A DNA stretch of 64,000 bases from RGIG4608 sp964534905 (GTDB taxonomy: Bacteria > Bacillota > Clostridia > Oscillospirales > CAG-272): the NCBI GenBank assembly GCA_964534905.1, contig CAZHPZ010000002.1, positions 14,196-78,195 on the forward strand, written 5' to 3'. Below the pieces are notes generated by a model that did no database searches, had not been told where the DNA came from, and was given only the letters and a program-made list of their open reading frames with translations. Of the stretch, positions 17,648 to 25,752 are shown one piece after another; position 1 is the first letter of the stretch, and the number at the start of each line of letters is the position of its first letter. The translations under genes were made by a program, and so were the position numbers.

Positions 17648-19084
17648 TTATATGCCGTTAAAGGAAATTTTTGCAAGCCCGGCCTCGCTCGTTTCCTTAT
17701 ATGCAGGTGACATATCGTCCCCTGTTTCCTTCATCGCTATGACTACCTTATCAAATGATATCTTTCTTGTATCAAAAAGAAGCGTTGCGAGATTTGCGGC
17801 ATTTATGGCTCTCATAGCCGCAACCGCGTTTCTTTCAATACAAGGTATCTGAACAAGACCGCATATGGGATCGCATGTAAGACCGAGATGATGCTCAAGA
17901 GCTATCTCCGCAGCATATTCTATTTCGTCAATATTCATTCCGTAAAGCTCCGCAAGAGCCGCTGCCGCCATAGAGCAGGCGCTTCCTATTTCCGCTTGAC
18001 ATCCGCATTCGGCACCCGATATGGAAGCATTATGCTTTATAAGATTTCCTATAACTCCAGCGGTTATGAGCGCTTTTATTATATCGGAATCACTAACACC
18101 CTTTTTTTCCTGATGATAGAGCATCACGGCAGGCAAAACTCCCGCCGCACCGCAAGTCGGAGCGGTAACTATTCTCTCTCCCGCCGCATTTTGTTCACCT
18201 ACGGCAAATGCATAAGCACAAACGATTCTATTCTCACGGGTTTCGCGGTTTTCATCGCTTTGATGTGTCAGGAAAAGCTGCTTTGCCTTTTTATGCACGT
18301 CAAGACCTCCCGGCAATATTCCCTCATCGGCAAGTCCCGCTTCAATAGAACGCTTCATAGCACTCCATATATGCTGCATATATTCAATGAAACCCTCTCC
18401 CTCGATTTCACAGGCATATTCCCAAATTCGCATATTATGCTCTCGGCAATAATCCGCAATATCCTTGAATGTATCAAGAGCATATATCATTTCGCTCTCC
18501 ACAAGCGTTTCTCCGTCGGCAACTATACTGCCGCCGCCTACGCTGTAAAAGCGTTGTCTTGCAATTTCGACATTTCCGTCAAGTGCTATAAGATCCAATG
18601 TATTCGGATGAACGGTACAAATATAATCATAATCAAACTCAACGTCGCACACGGCAGGCAAAAAAGTCTGCTTTATAACATAATCCGTGCCATGTCCCTT
18701 ACCTGTCTTTGAAAGCGAACCGTACAACACCGCCTTATACCGAGTTGCGGGATGCTCGCTCTTAAACCTTATGCAAGCACGCTCCGGTCCTATTGTATGC
18801 GAGCTTGACGGGCCTCTCCCTATCTTATAAAACTCCCTTAAAGACGACATTCCGTGCTTTTTCGCTATTCTTTTGCTTTGAGTTTCCTCGGGCTGATAAA
18901 AATATGTTATGGACACACCGAATATTTTGGCAATCTTCATAAGATTCGAAGCTGATGGATTGGAAATACTTTTTTCCCATTTTGAAACCGCTTGCTCGGA
19001 AATTCCGATGGCTTCGGCAAGCTCCTTTTGAGTTATACCCTTACTTTTTCTGAGCTTTTTTATTCTCTCGCCTTGACTTTTCAT
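17648..19084 (-). CDS. Fusion of an XRE-type HTH domain and iron-sulfur L-serine dehydratase
   Basis: A 478-residue fusion. Residues 1-62 form an XRE/Cro DNA-binding domain (ITQKELAEAIGISEQAVSKWE is the HTH). Residues 80-478 are a complete single-chain L-serine ammonia-lyase, which deaminates L-serine to pyruvate and ammonia: FYKIGRGPSSSHTIGP is the substrate/beta-domain motif, and cysteines in SGAECGC (360, 362), IGSAC (370) and TCDPICGLVQIPC (404, 408, 415) include the [4Fe-4S] ligands. ATG 19084 has GGAGG at 5 bases. A consensus promoter with two palindromes lies directly upstream, which fits autoregulation by its own HTH domain. The usual bacterial enzyme has no HTH. Confidence 0.93.
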   Translation of the reverse strand: MKSQGERIKKLRKSKGITQKELAEAIGISEQAVSKWEKSISNPSASNLMKIAKIFGVSITYFYQPEETQSKRIAKKHGMSSLREFYKIGRGPSSSHTIGPERACIRFKSEHPATRYKAVLYGSLSKTGKGHGTDYVIKQTFLPAVCDVEFDYDYICTVHPNTLDLIALDGNVEIARQRFYSVGGGSIVADGETLVESEMIYALDTFKDIADYCREHNMRIWEYACEIEGEGFIEYMQHIWSAMKRSIEAGLADEGILPGGLDVHKKAKQLFLTHQSDENRETRENRIVCAYAFAVGEQNAAGERIVTAPTCGAAGVLPAVMLYHQEKKGVSDSDIIKALITAGVIGNLIKHNASISGAECGCQAEIGSACSMAAAALAELYGMNIDEIEYAAEIALEHHLGLTCDPICGLVQIPCIERNAVAAMRAINAANLATLLFDTRKISFDKVVIAMKETGDDMSPAYKETSEAGLAKISFNGI

Positions 19085-19095
19085 AATTCCTCCGA

Positions 19096-19144
19096 ATCAA
19101 CTAAAGGTTGATATTATTTTACCAAAATAATAAGCGTTTGTCAA
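19096..19144 (-). promoter_or_regulatory. Promoter and two palindromes upstream of the HTH-serine dehydratase
   Basis: On the minus strand: TTGACA (19144-19139), a 17-bp spacer, TAAAAT (19121-19116). A perfect dyad TATTATTTT-acc-AAAATAATA (19112-19132) covers the -10, and a second perfect dyad ATCAAC-n5-GTTGAT (19096-19112) covers the start of transcription. Both are plausible operators for an XRE-type dimer. Confidence 0.7.
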
Positions 19145-19158
19145 TCTAATTATCAATA

Positions 19159-20127
19159 TTATCCGTTTTTATTTTGATATATTTCAACTATTTTTTTGCC
19201 GAACTCTCTTCCGAGCATAAGCTCCGATACCGAATCATAGTGAGCGACATCAGGCTCGCCATGCGGCTCCGCATTTACGGTAAGTCCGAGCTCTATTGTA
19301 GAAAAATAGATATTAAACTCCGAAAGCTGTGAAAATCGCTCCTTAGCCTCATTTATTTTCGGATAGCACTCCCACGCATAGCTGTCGGATATACCTGCGT
19401 CTATAAAATATATTCCGTTATCCGAGGCATAATTTGCAAAATCCTCACGCATATATTTCACAAAATTCACCGTATTCTCATAATATTTTTCGGATTTTTC
19501 TTCATTCGAATCACTTTCGCCCTGCATCCAGCATATTGCGCCTATGCTCGCCTGATAATTTTTATCCGAAAGATAAGTCATATAAGTATCGGTAAAAGTC
19601 TTAAGTGCTTTATATATAGCGCCACGCTCACCGTTTTTGAGCCACTGATAATTCAAATTCGTACCCGAATAGGTATACTTCAAAATAATTATCTTCTCAT
19701 CGGGAAACGCCTCTGTCAGTACCTCCGCCATTCCGACCTCTGGACCGAAAAATCCGTCGGCAGCACCGCACTTTGTATTTACGGGAAGAAATTTTCCGTT
19801 ACTTGTATTATTCCAATCATCAATGCAGTAATTGATAAGTATATTTTCAAATCCGTTTTCATATATCGCATACTGCTCATCGCCGACATTATCCTTTAAA
19901 TAGTCGGAACGTGAGGCGCCGCTTGCATTGCTCTGCCCCAAAAGCAAAATAACCTTAATAGGACTTCCCTCTCCGTCAGGCAAGCAATCAACGACCTTAA
20001 AATCCGTATTTAGCTGCCACTCATCGGACTCCGTGAAAAATCCCTTAATATAATCAATTACCGTACAAGATGTCAGGATTAACGAAGCTGTCAGAAAAAG
20101 CGCAATAAATAAAACAAACCTTTTCAT
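19159..20127 (-). CDS. Lipoprotein SGNH esterase (SASA, sialate O-acetylesterase type)
   Basis: 322 residues from ATG 20127 (RBS AAGGGG). Signal peptide with lipobox LILTSC (Cys21) anchors it outside the membrane. The catalytic domain has the SASA/SGNH blocks: LLGQSNASG with the nucleophile Ser near 62, FGPEVGMAE, CWMQGESD (block III type) and a late D-x-x-H (DVAHYD). It likely removes O-acetyl groups from sugars such as xylan, sialic acid or wall glycans; the substrate is not identifiable. An in-frame start 54 bases upstream lacks a ribosome site and would hide the signal peptide. It is separated by 74 bases from the serine dehydratase promoter region. Confidence 0.85.
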   Translation of the reverse strand: MKRFVLFIALFLTASLILTSCTVIDYIKGFFTESDEWQLNTDFKVVDCLPDGEGSPIKVILLLGQSNASGASRSDYLKDNVGDEQYAIYENGFENILINYCIDDWNNTSNGKFLPVNTKCGAADGFFGPEVGMAEVLTEAFPDEKIIILKYTYSGTNLNYQWLKNGERGAIYKALKTFTDTYMTYLSDKNYQASIGAICWMQGESDSNEEKSEKYYENTVNFVKYMREDFANYASDNGIYFIDAGISDSYAWECYPKINEAKERFSQLSEFNIYFSTIELGLTVNAEPHGEPDVAHYDSVSELMLGREFGKKIVEIYQNKNG

Positions 20128-20188
20128 AATACACCCCTTATTTTTTATGTAAATTATATCATATCCCACATCTGTTTTCAATATTATA

Positions 20189-20216
20189 TTGACTTTTCAT
20201 CAAAAAAAGGTTACAA
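20189..20216 (+). promoter_or_regulatory. SigA promoter of the TrmH-type gene
   Basis: TTGACT (20189-20194), a 16-bp spacer, TACAAT (20211-20216), 29 bases before the ATG. Confidence 0.7.
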
Positions 20217-20244
20217 TTAATTGATAAAATAAAAAGGATATATT

Positions 20245-21090
20245 ATGGCAAAATTTATTAAAGTAACAAGCATAAATGACGGTGCCCTCGACGCTTATGT
20301 AAGGCTTACGGGAGCACAATTAAAAAATAAGTTCGAACCCGACAAGGGTATTTTTATAGCCGAAAGCCCAAAGGTTATCGAAACCGCACTGTCTGAGGGA
20401 TATGAGCCGATATCGCTTCTGACGGATGAAAGGCTAATAAACAGCGCGGTAAAAGGAATCATAGATATGCTTCCGCAGGATACACCAGTTTACAGTGCGG
20501 AAAGAGATCTGCTGACCTCCATTACGGGATATGAATTAACCAGAGGTGCGCTTTGCGCTATGAGACGGAAGCCGCTTCCGACCTTGCACGACGTATGTGA
20601 GAATGCCAAGCGTATTGCGATTTTCGAAGAGATTGCGGACTCGACGAATATCGGTGCACTATTCAGAAGTGCCGCGGCCTTGGGAGTGGATGCAATACTT
20701 GTCACCCCAACCTGCTGTGATCCCATGTGCAGACGTTCTATAAGAGTCAGTATGGGAACGGTATTTCAAATTTCGTGGACTCGCATAGGCGAAGCAAGCC
20801 GTGATTGGCCGGATAATATGACCTTGGTGCAAGAGCTCGGATTTAAAACCTGTGCTATGGCATTGCGAAACAACACCGTAGATATTGACGACGAGAATCT
20901 GAGATCCGAAGAAAAGCTTGCTATCGTACTCGGTACAGAGGGTACTGGGCTTACTCCGAAAACAATAGATATGTGTGATTTCACCGTAAAAATACCGATG
21001 TGGCACGGCGTTGACTCCTTGAACGTAGGTGCAGCCGGAGCAATAGCCTTTTGGGAATTCACAAAAAAAGCAAATAAAAATGCGGACTGA
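20245..21090 (+). CDS. TrmH/SpoU-family RNA 2'-O-methyltransferase
   Basis: A SPOUT-fold enzyme that methylates a ribose 2'-OH in tRNA or rRNA. 281 residues with an N-terminal substrate-binding region (1-100) and the knotted domain carrying the three family motifs: motif 1 ADSTNIGALFRSAAALGVDAI, motif 2 LAIVLGTEGTGL, motif 3 IPMWHGVDSLNVGAAGAIAFWE. The Arg of motif 1 is the catalytic residue of the family. It has its own promoter and ends inside a terminator hairpin. The exact RNA target is not determinable. Confidence 0.92.
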   Translation: MAKFIKVTSINDGALDAYVRLTGAQLKNKFEPDKGIFIAESPKVIETALSEGYEPISLLTDERLINSAVKGIIDMLPQDTPVYSAERDLLTSITGYELTRGALCAMRRKPLPTLHDVCENAKRIAIFEEIADSTNIGALFRSAAALGVDAILVTPTCCDPMCRRSIRVSMGTVFQISWTRIGEASRDWPDNMTLVQELGFKTCAMALRNNTVDIDDENLRSEEKLAIVLGTEGTGLTPKTIDMCDFTVKIPMWHGVDSLNVGAAGAIAFWEFTKKANKNAD

Positions 21091-21107
21091 CGAGCAGTCC
21101 GCATTTT
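21077..21107. terminator. Bidirectional terminator overlapping the 3' end of the TrmH-type gene
   Basis: AAAATGCGGACT / AGTCCGCATTTT, a 12-bp perfect stem. The left arm contains the last four codons of the methyltransferase gene, and the M6 protease gene ends 4 bases to the right. Confidence 0.85.
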
Positions 21108-21110
21108 ATA

Positions 21111-22607
21111 TTATTTTGCACTTATTGTTACAGTTGCGAAGTCTGAGCCTATGGAATTAACCGTAAAGGTAAACCCAAGCGTTTTGCCGCTGTCAAGCTT
21201 TGTAGTAGGCATTTTATCACCCTCTACGTATGTATAATTACCTTCGCTTGACTTTACAAATTCGATAAGGTCGTCATCACTTCCGTAATCATCGGACGAA
21301 TCGGTATTATTATTTGCTATATAATAATATTTTTCTCCGTCATACGTCTCGCTTGTGAGCGTAGCGTTTATATGATAAACTATTACGCCATCACGGCTGA
21401 AATATCCTGCACCATCTCCCGCATTAAGTCCTGTATTCTTGTAGTATACGAGAATGTAATACTCCTGATAAGCGCCGAGCTTAGTATCAAAGTTATTTGC
21501 AAGGATTATAGTATCTCCGTTCTTTGAGAAGTCCTCAAGCTTCAGTGTAACGCTGCTATCCGTAGTAACCACTCTCGATGTTGTTACCCAACCGAGATTG
21601 AATTTCGAAAATGCATTGTGATCTCCGAGCATATAGTCCATAACGTCACATCCGTTCATCGGTCCATCCGTCTTTCCCGATGTATCGTAATAATCGTCAA
21701 GTCCGAGAATATGTCCGAACTCGTGAATATATGTATACGTATTCATAACCGACTTATTGTTATAGCTTACATTTCCATCTGCGTCAGTTGCTTCCATCAT
21801 GAATTGATACGAAGCCCAGAGATAGTCGTTTGCGCTTACACCGTCATATTCATAGAAATAGCCGTCGTCATCGGTGTAAATATTCCAATAACGGTATGCC
21901 CAATAGAAATTTTCTTCTCCGATATCAAGTGTATTTATGAGAACGATGGAGTCGATTATATTGTTTCCGTCGGAGTCAAATTTCGAAAGATCCATTTTTT
22001 CGGACAAATATGCAAGTGCCTCGTCTATAATAAGCTGATCTCCTATTTCAACGCTGTCTCCGTAATAATCGTATGTAGCATTGTAATAGTAAGTGCTTTT
22101 ATTTTTGGGGCAGAACCATTCGTCAAGAACCGTGATATCAAGCTCAAGCTGACCGTAGCTTGAAATATAGTAATAATCGTAAACGGAATAATAATCAGTC
22201 TTACCGTTCTTCTTGAATGCTTCTTTTATCTTATCTATCGTATATCCCTTGCTTGACGCCTTAACGTCGCTGAATTCAACGGGGATAACAAGCACAGCGG
22301 GAGAACCGGTGGTGGGACATCCGTCAAGGTAGTCTCCCTGATCGCTTACGTTTTTAACATTTTCCGCATCCGTAAAATCAACATTGATATATCCGTCATC
22401 TACCGGATCATTGCCGCCGTTATTATTAGCGGTAGTTGATGAGGAAGAGGGCTTAGTCGTTGGTGTCGTGGTGGGTGTTGTAGTAGGTGTTGTTGAGGGC
22501 TGCGTTGTCGTTACAAACGGAAACAAATCTTCAATATCCTGAAGATTACACGATGTAAATACAAGCGTCATCGACAGCAACAAAATTATTGCAACTGTTT
22601 TTTTCAT
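21111..22607 (-). CDS. Lipoprotein M6-family metalloprotease with Thr/Pro linker
   Basis: 498 residues. Lipobox VFTSC (Cys20) anchors it to the membrane; residues 33-60 are a Thr/Pro/Ser stalk with repeated TTTP units. The M6 (immune inhibitor A-like) catalytic domain has HEFGHILGLDD with zinc ligands at 295-299, and a downstream Met-turn candidate (NGCDVMDYMLG). A DSDGNNIID loop at 211-219 looks like an EF-hand calcium site. It should digest extracellular protein at the cell surface. ATG 22607 has AGGAG upstream. No propeptide processing site or partner gene is obvious. Confidence 0.88.
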   Translation of the reverse strand: MKKTVAIILLLSMTLVFTSCNLQDIEDLFPFVTTTQPSTTPTTTPTTTPTTKPSSSSTTANNNGGNDPVDDGYINVDFTDAENVKNVSDQGDYLDGCPTTGSPAVLVIPVEFSDVKASSKGYTIDKIKEAFKKNGKTDYYSVYDYYYISSYGQLELDITVLDEWFCPKNKSTYYYNATYDYYGDSVEIGDQLIIDEALAYLSEKMDLSKFDSDGNNIIDSIVLINTLDIGEENFYWAYRYWNIYTDDDGYFYEYDGVSANDYLWASYQFMMEATDADGNVSYNNKSVMNTYTYIHEFGHILGLDDYYDTSGKTDGPMNGCDVMDYMLGDHNAFSKFNLGWVTTSRVVTTDSSVTLKLEDFSKNGDTIILANNFDTKLGAYQEYYILVYYKNTGLNAGDGAGYFSRDGVIVYHINATLTSETYDGEKYYYIANNNTDSSDDYGSDDDLIEFVKSSEGNYTYVEGDKMPTTKLDSGKTLGFTFTVNSIGSDFATVTISAK

Positions 22608-22766
22608 ACTTTTCTCCTATCGTTTATTTTTTAACAATTATAGCACATTAATATACAAAAGTCAACAATATATTGTATCATTTTTATTAATCAAATGATA
22701 ATTAACTCTATATTTTGTTGATTTTGATGATTCGTGTTATTTGCGAAAAATTTGCGGTAAAAGCGC

Positions 22767-22821
22767 TTGACTTTAGTACGATTTCGTATTATAATATCAG
22801 TCATGCAATACGAAACCGTAC
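22767..22821 (+). promoter_or_regulatory. Promoter and 15-bp inverted-repeat operator of marR-MATE
   Basis: TTGACT (22767-22772), a 17-bp spacer, TATAAT (22790-22795). Flanking the start of transcription is a near-perfect inverted repeat: GTACGATTTCGTATT (22776-22790) and AATACGAAACCGTAC (22807-22821), matching at 14 of 15 positions with a 16-bp centre. It is a likely MarR autoregulatory site. The rest of the 230-bp gap shows no feature. Confidence 0.75.
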
Positions 22822-22837
22822 CGAAAGGAGCCGTATT

Positions 22838-23290
22838 ATGGATGAAAATTATAAATTATTAAGAAAAATAATGCTCGCCACAAACAAAATAGACGGAGCG
22901 TATTATTCATTCGCAAGAAAACACAATCAAAACGAGAACACACTCGCTTTTATTTATGCCCTCTCGGACCGCAAGCCTCACTCGCAAAAGGAAATCAGCG
23001 AGGAATGGGTAATTCCGAAAACGACTATAAACTACATTGTAAAATCTATGCTGGCGGACGGTTATATCGAATTCATTTCCGGTGTAAAAGCACGTGAAAA
23101 AGCAATCGTCCTGACAGACAGCGGAAGAGATTACGTCGACAAGATTCTCGCGGATATATACGACGCGGAAAACGAGGCTATTTCGGAGGTTCTCAAGAAA
23201 TATCCACCCGAATTTGCGGATGCAATTGACGAGCTTGCCGACAGGCTCTTACAAACATTAACGGAAAGCAACAAAGGAGATAAAATATGA
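22838..23290 (+). CDS. MarR-family transcriptional regulator of the adjacent MATE exporter
   Basis: 150 residues with the winged-helix core: helices around HSQKEISEEWVIPKTTINYIVKSML (recognition region) and a wing at VKAREKAIVLTDSG. Start ATG 22838 follows GAAAGGAG; the longer reading from 22715 runs through the promoter and is rejected. Its stop overlaps the MATE start (ATGA), so both are made together. The dyad in its promoter suggests it represses the pair until a ligand binds. The ligand is unknown. Confidence 0.9.
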   Translation: MDENYKLLRKIMLATNKIDGAYYSFARKHNQNENTLAFIYALSDRKPHSQKEISEEWVIPKTTINYIVKSMLADGYIEFISGVKAREKAIVLTDSGRDYVDKILADIYDAENEAISEVLKKYPPEFADAIDELADRLLQTLTESNKGDKI

Positions 23291-24621
23291 ATATTCAACT
23301 TTCGGATCATTTTTCATACAAAAAGCTTTTAAGGTTTACCTTGCCTTCGATTATTATGATGATATTTTCATCTATATACAGCATAGTAGACGGATTTTTT
23401 ATTTCCAATTTTGTCGGAATAACATCATTTGCGGCAGTCAATCTTATAATGCCTGTGCTTATGATACTCGGAACAGTGGGATTTATGCTCGGTACGGGAG
23501 GTACCGCCTTGGTATCGAAAACATACGGTAACGGAGAAAAGGAAAAGGCAAATCAATATTTTTCGCTCTTCGTATATGTCACCTTTGCTCTCGGCGTTAT
23601 AATGGCTATACTGAGCTTTATATTTATTCGTCCGATAGCCGTTCTTCTTAAAGCAGAGGGACAGCTTCTTGAGGATTGCGTCATATATTCTCGCATAATC
23701 ATTTGCGCTCTTCCCTTTTATATGCTTCAGGTAATGTTCCAAAACTTCTTTGTTGCCGCAGAAAGACCCCAGCTCGGTCTTTACGTGACAGTCAGCGCCG
23801 GCGTTACAAATATGGTGCTCGACGCACTTCTCGTTTTGCTTTTGCCTCAGGAGCTCAAGCTTGCGGGTGCGGCAATCGCAACGGCGACTTCTCAATCTAT
23901 CGGCGGAATAATCCCGCTAATTTACTTTTCAAGAAAAAACAAAAGTATTCTTCGTCTCGGAAAAACACATTTCAGCGGTTCGGCTCTGCTCAAGGCTTGC
24001 ACAAACGGTTCCTCGGAATTTATGAGCAATGTTGCAATGAATCTTGTCGGAGTTTTGTACAATCTTCAGCTTATGAAGTATGCAGGTGAGGACGGAATTG
24101 CGGCATACGGAGTTATGATGTACGTAAGCATGATATTCTCTGCCGCGTTTATGGGATATACGGTTGGAGTCGCTCCGATCATCGGATTCCACTACGGTGC
24201 CAAAAATCAAAACGAGCTTAAGGGGCTGTTGCGTAAAAGCCTCAAAATAATCGGCATATTCGGCATCGCAATGATAGCCGCCGCGGAAATACTCGCCTTG
24301 CCGGTTTCAATGATATTCGCTTCCAAGGATGAAGCTCTGCTTGAAATGACCGTATCGGGCTTCAGAATATTCGCTCTCTGCTTCGGATTTATGGGATTTG
24401 CGATATTTACATCCGGATTTTTCACAGCACTCAACGACGGACTTACATCCGCTCTCATCGCTTTTCTGAGAACACTTGTGTTCCAATGTGCCGCAATACT
24501 TATTATGCCTCTTATTTGGGAACTTAACGGCATATGGGGATCGGTCGTCGTAGCCGAGCTTATGGCATTTCTTCTCGGATTTCTGTTTCTTGCAATCAAA
24601 AAGAAAAAATACGAATATTAA
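23287..24621 (+). CDS. MATE-family multidrug efflux transporter
   Basis: 444 residues with about twelve membrane helices in two homologous halves, typical of MATE (NorM/DinF-like) cation-coupled exporters. Recognisable segments are LPSIIMMIFSSIYSIVDGFFIS at the start and the second-half FMGYTVGVAPIIGFHYGAKN. It exports cationic drugs or dyes using Na+ or H+. Translation is coupled to marR through a 4-base overlap. No clear terminator follows; the 202-bp gap to the HAD gene is AT-rich and holds that gene's promoter. Confidence 0.93.
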   Translation: MNIQLSDHFSYKKLLRFTLPSIIMMIFSSIYSIVDGFFISNFVGITSFAAVNLIMPVLMILGTVGFMLGTGGTALVSKTYGNGEKEKANQYFSLFVYVTFALGVIMAILSFIFIRPIAVLLKAEGQLLEDCVIYSRIIICALPFYMLQVMFQNFFVAAERPQLGLYVTVSAGVTNMVLDALLVLLLPQELKLAGAAIATATSQSIGGIIPLIYFSRKNKSILRLGKTHFSGSALLKACTNGSSEFMSNVAMNLVGVLYNLQLMKYAGEDGIAAYGVMMYVSMIFSAAFMGYTVGVAPIIGFHYGAKNQNELKGLLRKSLKIIGIFGIAMIAAAEILALPVSMIFASKDEALLEMTVSGFRIFALCFGFMGFAIFTSGFFTALNDGLTSALIAFLRTLVFQCAAILIMPLIWELNGIWGSVVVAELMAFLLGFLFLAIKKKKYEY

Positions 24622-24750
24622 AAACACCAATATTTATAAAAATACAATTCAAATCTCATATTTTTACGTTTCAACAAGCTTTTGTTTAGTAAAATAATCC
24701 GTATTTTCTTCATTATTTTAACAAAAATGAATATTTTTTTGCATAAGTAC

Positions 24751-24779
24751 TTGAAAAAATGATTGTTTTAAGTTATAAT
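24751..24779 (+). promoter_or_regulatory. SigA promoter of the HAD hydrolase gene
   Basis: TTGAAA (24751-24756), a 17-bp spacer, TATAAT (24774-24779). The leader to the TTG start at 24824 is about 38 bases. Confidence 0.75.
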
Positions 24780-24823
24780 TAATTGGATAAAATTGAGATT
24801 ATGTATTTTAGGAGGTATTATCC

Positions 24824-25708
24824 TTGAGTAAAAGAAAACCCATAATGGCTATTTGCTATGACTTCGACAAAACTCTTTCCCCCGACGATATGCAAACATT
24901 TACCCTCATTCCCTCTTTCGGAGTGAATGTAGGAGAATTTTGGGATGAATCGGATGAGCTCGCCAAGGACAACAGAATGGAAATGAACCTTGCGTGGATG
25001 TACGAGCTTATCAAATGGTCTAACTTCAAAGGAAAATCTCTCAAGCGCGATTACTTCAGAGAATCGGGTGCGGAGGTCAAGCTCTATGAGGGAGTGGACA
25101 CATGGTTCTCGCGTATTAACAAATATGCCGAAAGCAAAGGCATAGAGGTTGAGCACTATGTTATCTCTTCGGGACTTCGTGAAATTATCGAGGGAAGCGT
25201 AATTGCAGAAAATTTCAAGAAAATATATGCTTCTTCATATCTCTACAATGCCGACGGAGTTGCTATCTGGCCCGCTCAGGCAGTCAATTACACCAATAAA
25301 ACACAATACCTTTTCAGAATTTCAAAGGGATTTCTCGATGAACACGACGAGCGTGTAAACGACAGCGTTCCGAAGAATGAGCGCAGAGTTCCGTTTACGA
25401 ATATGGTATACATCGGCGACAGCGCAACTGACATTCCCTGTATGCACCTTGTTAAGGAGCGCGGCGGATACACAATCGGCGTTTTCGACCCCATAAAGGA
25501 CAACAGAGACAAGGTATACAAGCTTCTCAATGACGGACGTCTTACATTCTATGCTCCCGCAGATTACACCGAAAAGAGCGCTATGACAAAGTATCTTAAG
25601 CAGATAATAGACACGGTAGCACTCAACGAAAAGATTAAGGACGAGCAGAGACTTCTTGAGCAGCCTGCAATCGATTTTAAGCTTGCTAAGGAAAGCAACG
25701 AAAATTAA
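24824..25708 (+). CDS. HAD-superfamily phosphatase
   Basis: 294 residues. Motif I is YDFDKTLSPDD (nucleophile Asp13 and Asp15 region), motif II is the Ser in VISSGL, and motif IV is YIGDSATDIPC with the Mg2+-binding aspartates. A helical cap lies between about residues 25 and 95. It is a cytoplasmic phosphatase of unknown substrate. The start is TTG 24824, supported by AGGAGGT 8 bases upstream and the absence of a nearby ATG; the next Met is internal to motif I. It is monocistronic, with its own promoter and terminator. Confidence 0.85.
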   Translation: MSKRKPIMAICYDFDKTLSPDDMQTFTLIPSFGVNVGEFWDESDELAKDNRMEMNLAWMYELIKWSNFKGKSLKRDYFRESGAEVKLYEGVDTWFSRINKYAESKGIEVEHYVISSGLREIIEGSVIAENFKKIYASSYLYNADGVAIWPAQAVNYTNKTQYLFRISKGFLDEHDERVNDSVPKNERRVPFTNMVYIGDSATDIPCMHLVKERGGYTIGVFDPIKDNRDKVYKLLNDGRLTFYAPADYTEKSAMTKYLKQIIDTVALNEKIKDEQRLLEQPAIDFKLAKESNEN

Positions 25709-25713
25709 ACATT

Positions 25714-25752
25714 AAAATCCTCCGTATGACAATCATACGGAGGATTTTCTTA
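25714..25752. terminator. Bidirectional terminator
   Basis: A 16-bp perfect stem (AAAATCCTCCGTATGA and its complement, 3-nt loop) between the convergent HAD and carboxypeptidase genes. Confidence 0.9.

Noticed and set aside
17888..18712. A 274-codon frame antisense to the serine dehydratase
   Set aside because: Shadow of a strongly conserved gene; the translation is basic and Tyr/Ile-rich with no domain.
22715..22837. N-terminal extension of the MarR regulator
   Set aside because: This stretch contains the promoter and operator, and a good ribosome site points to ATG 22838.
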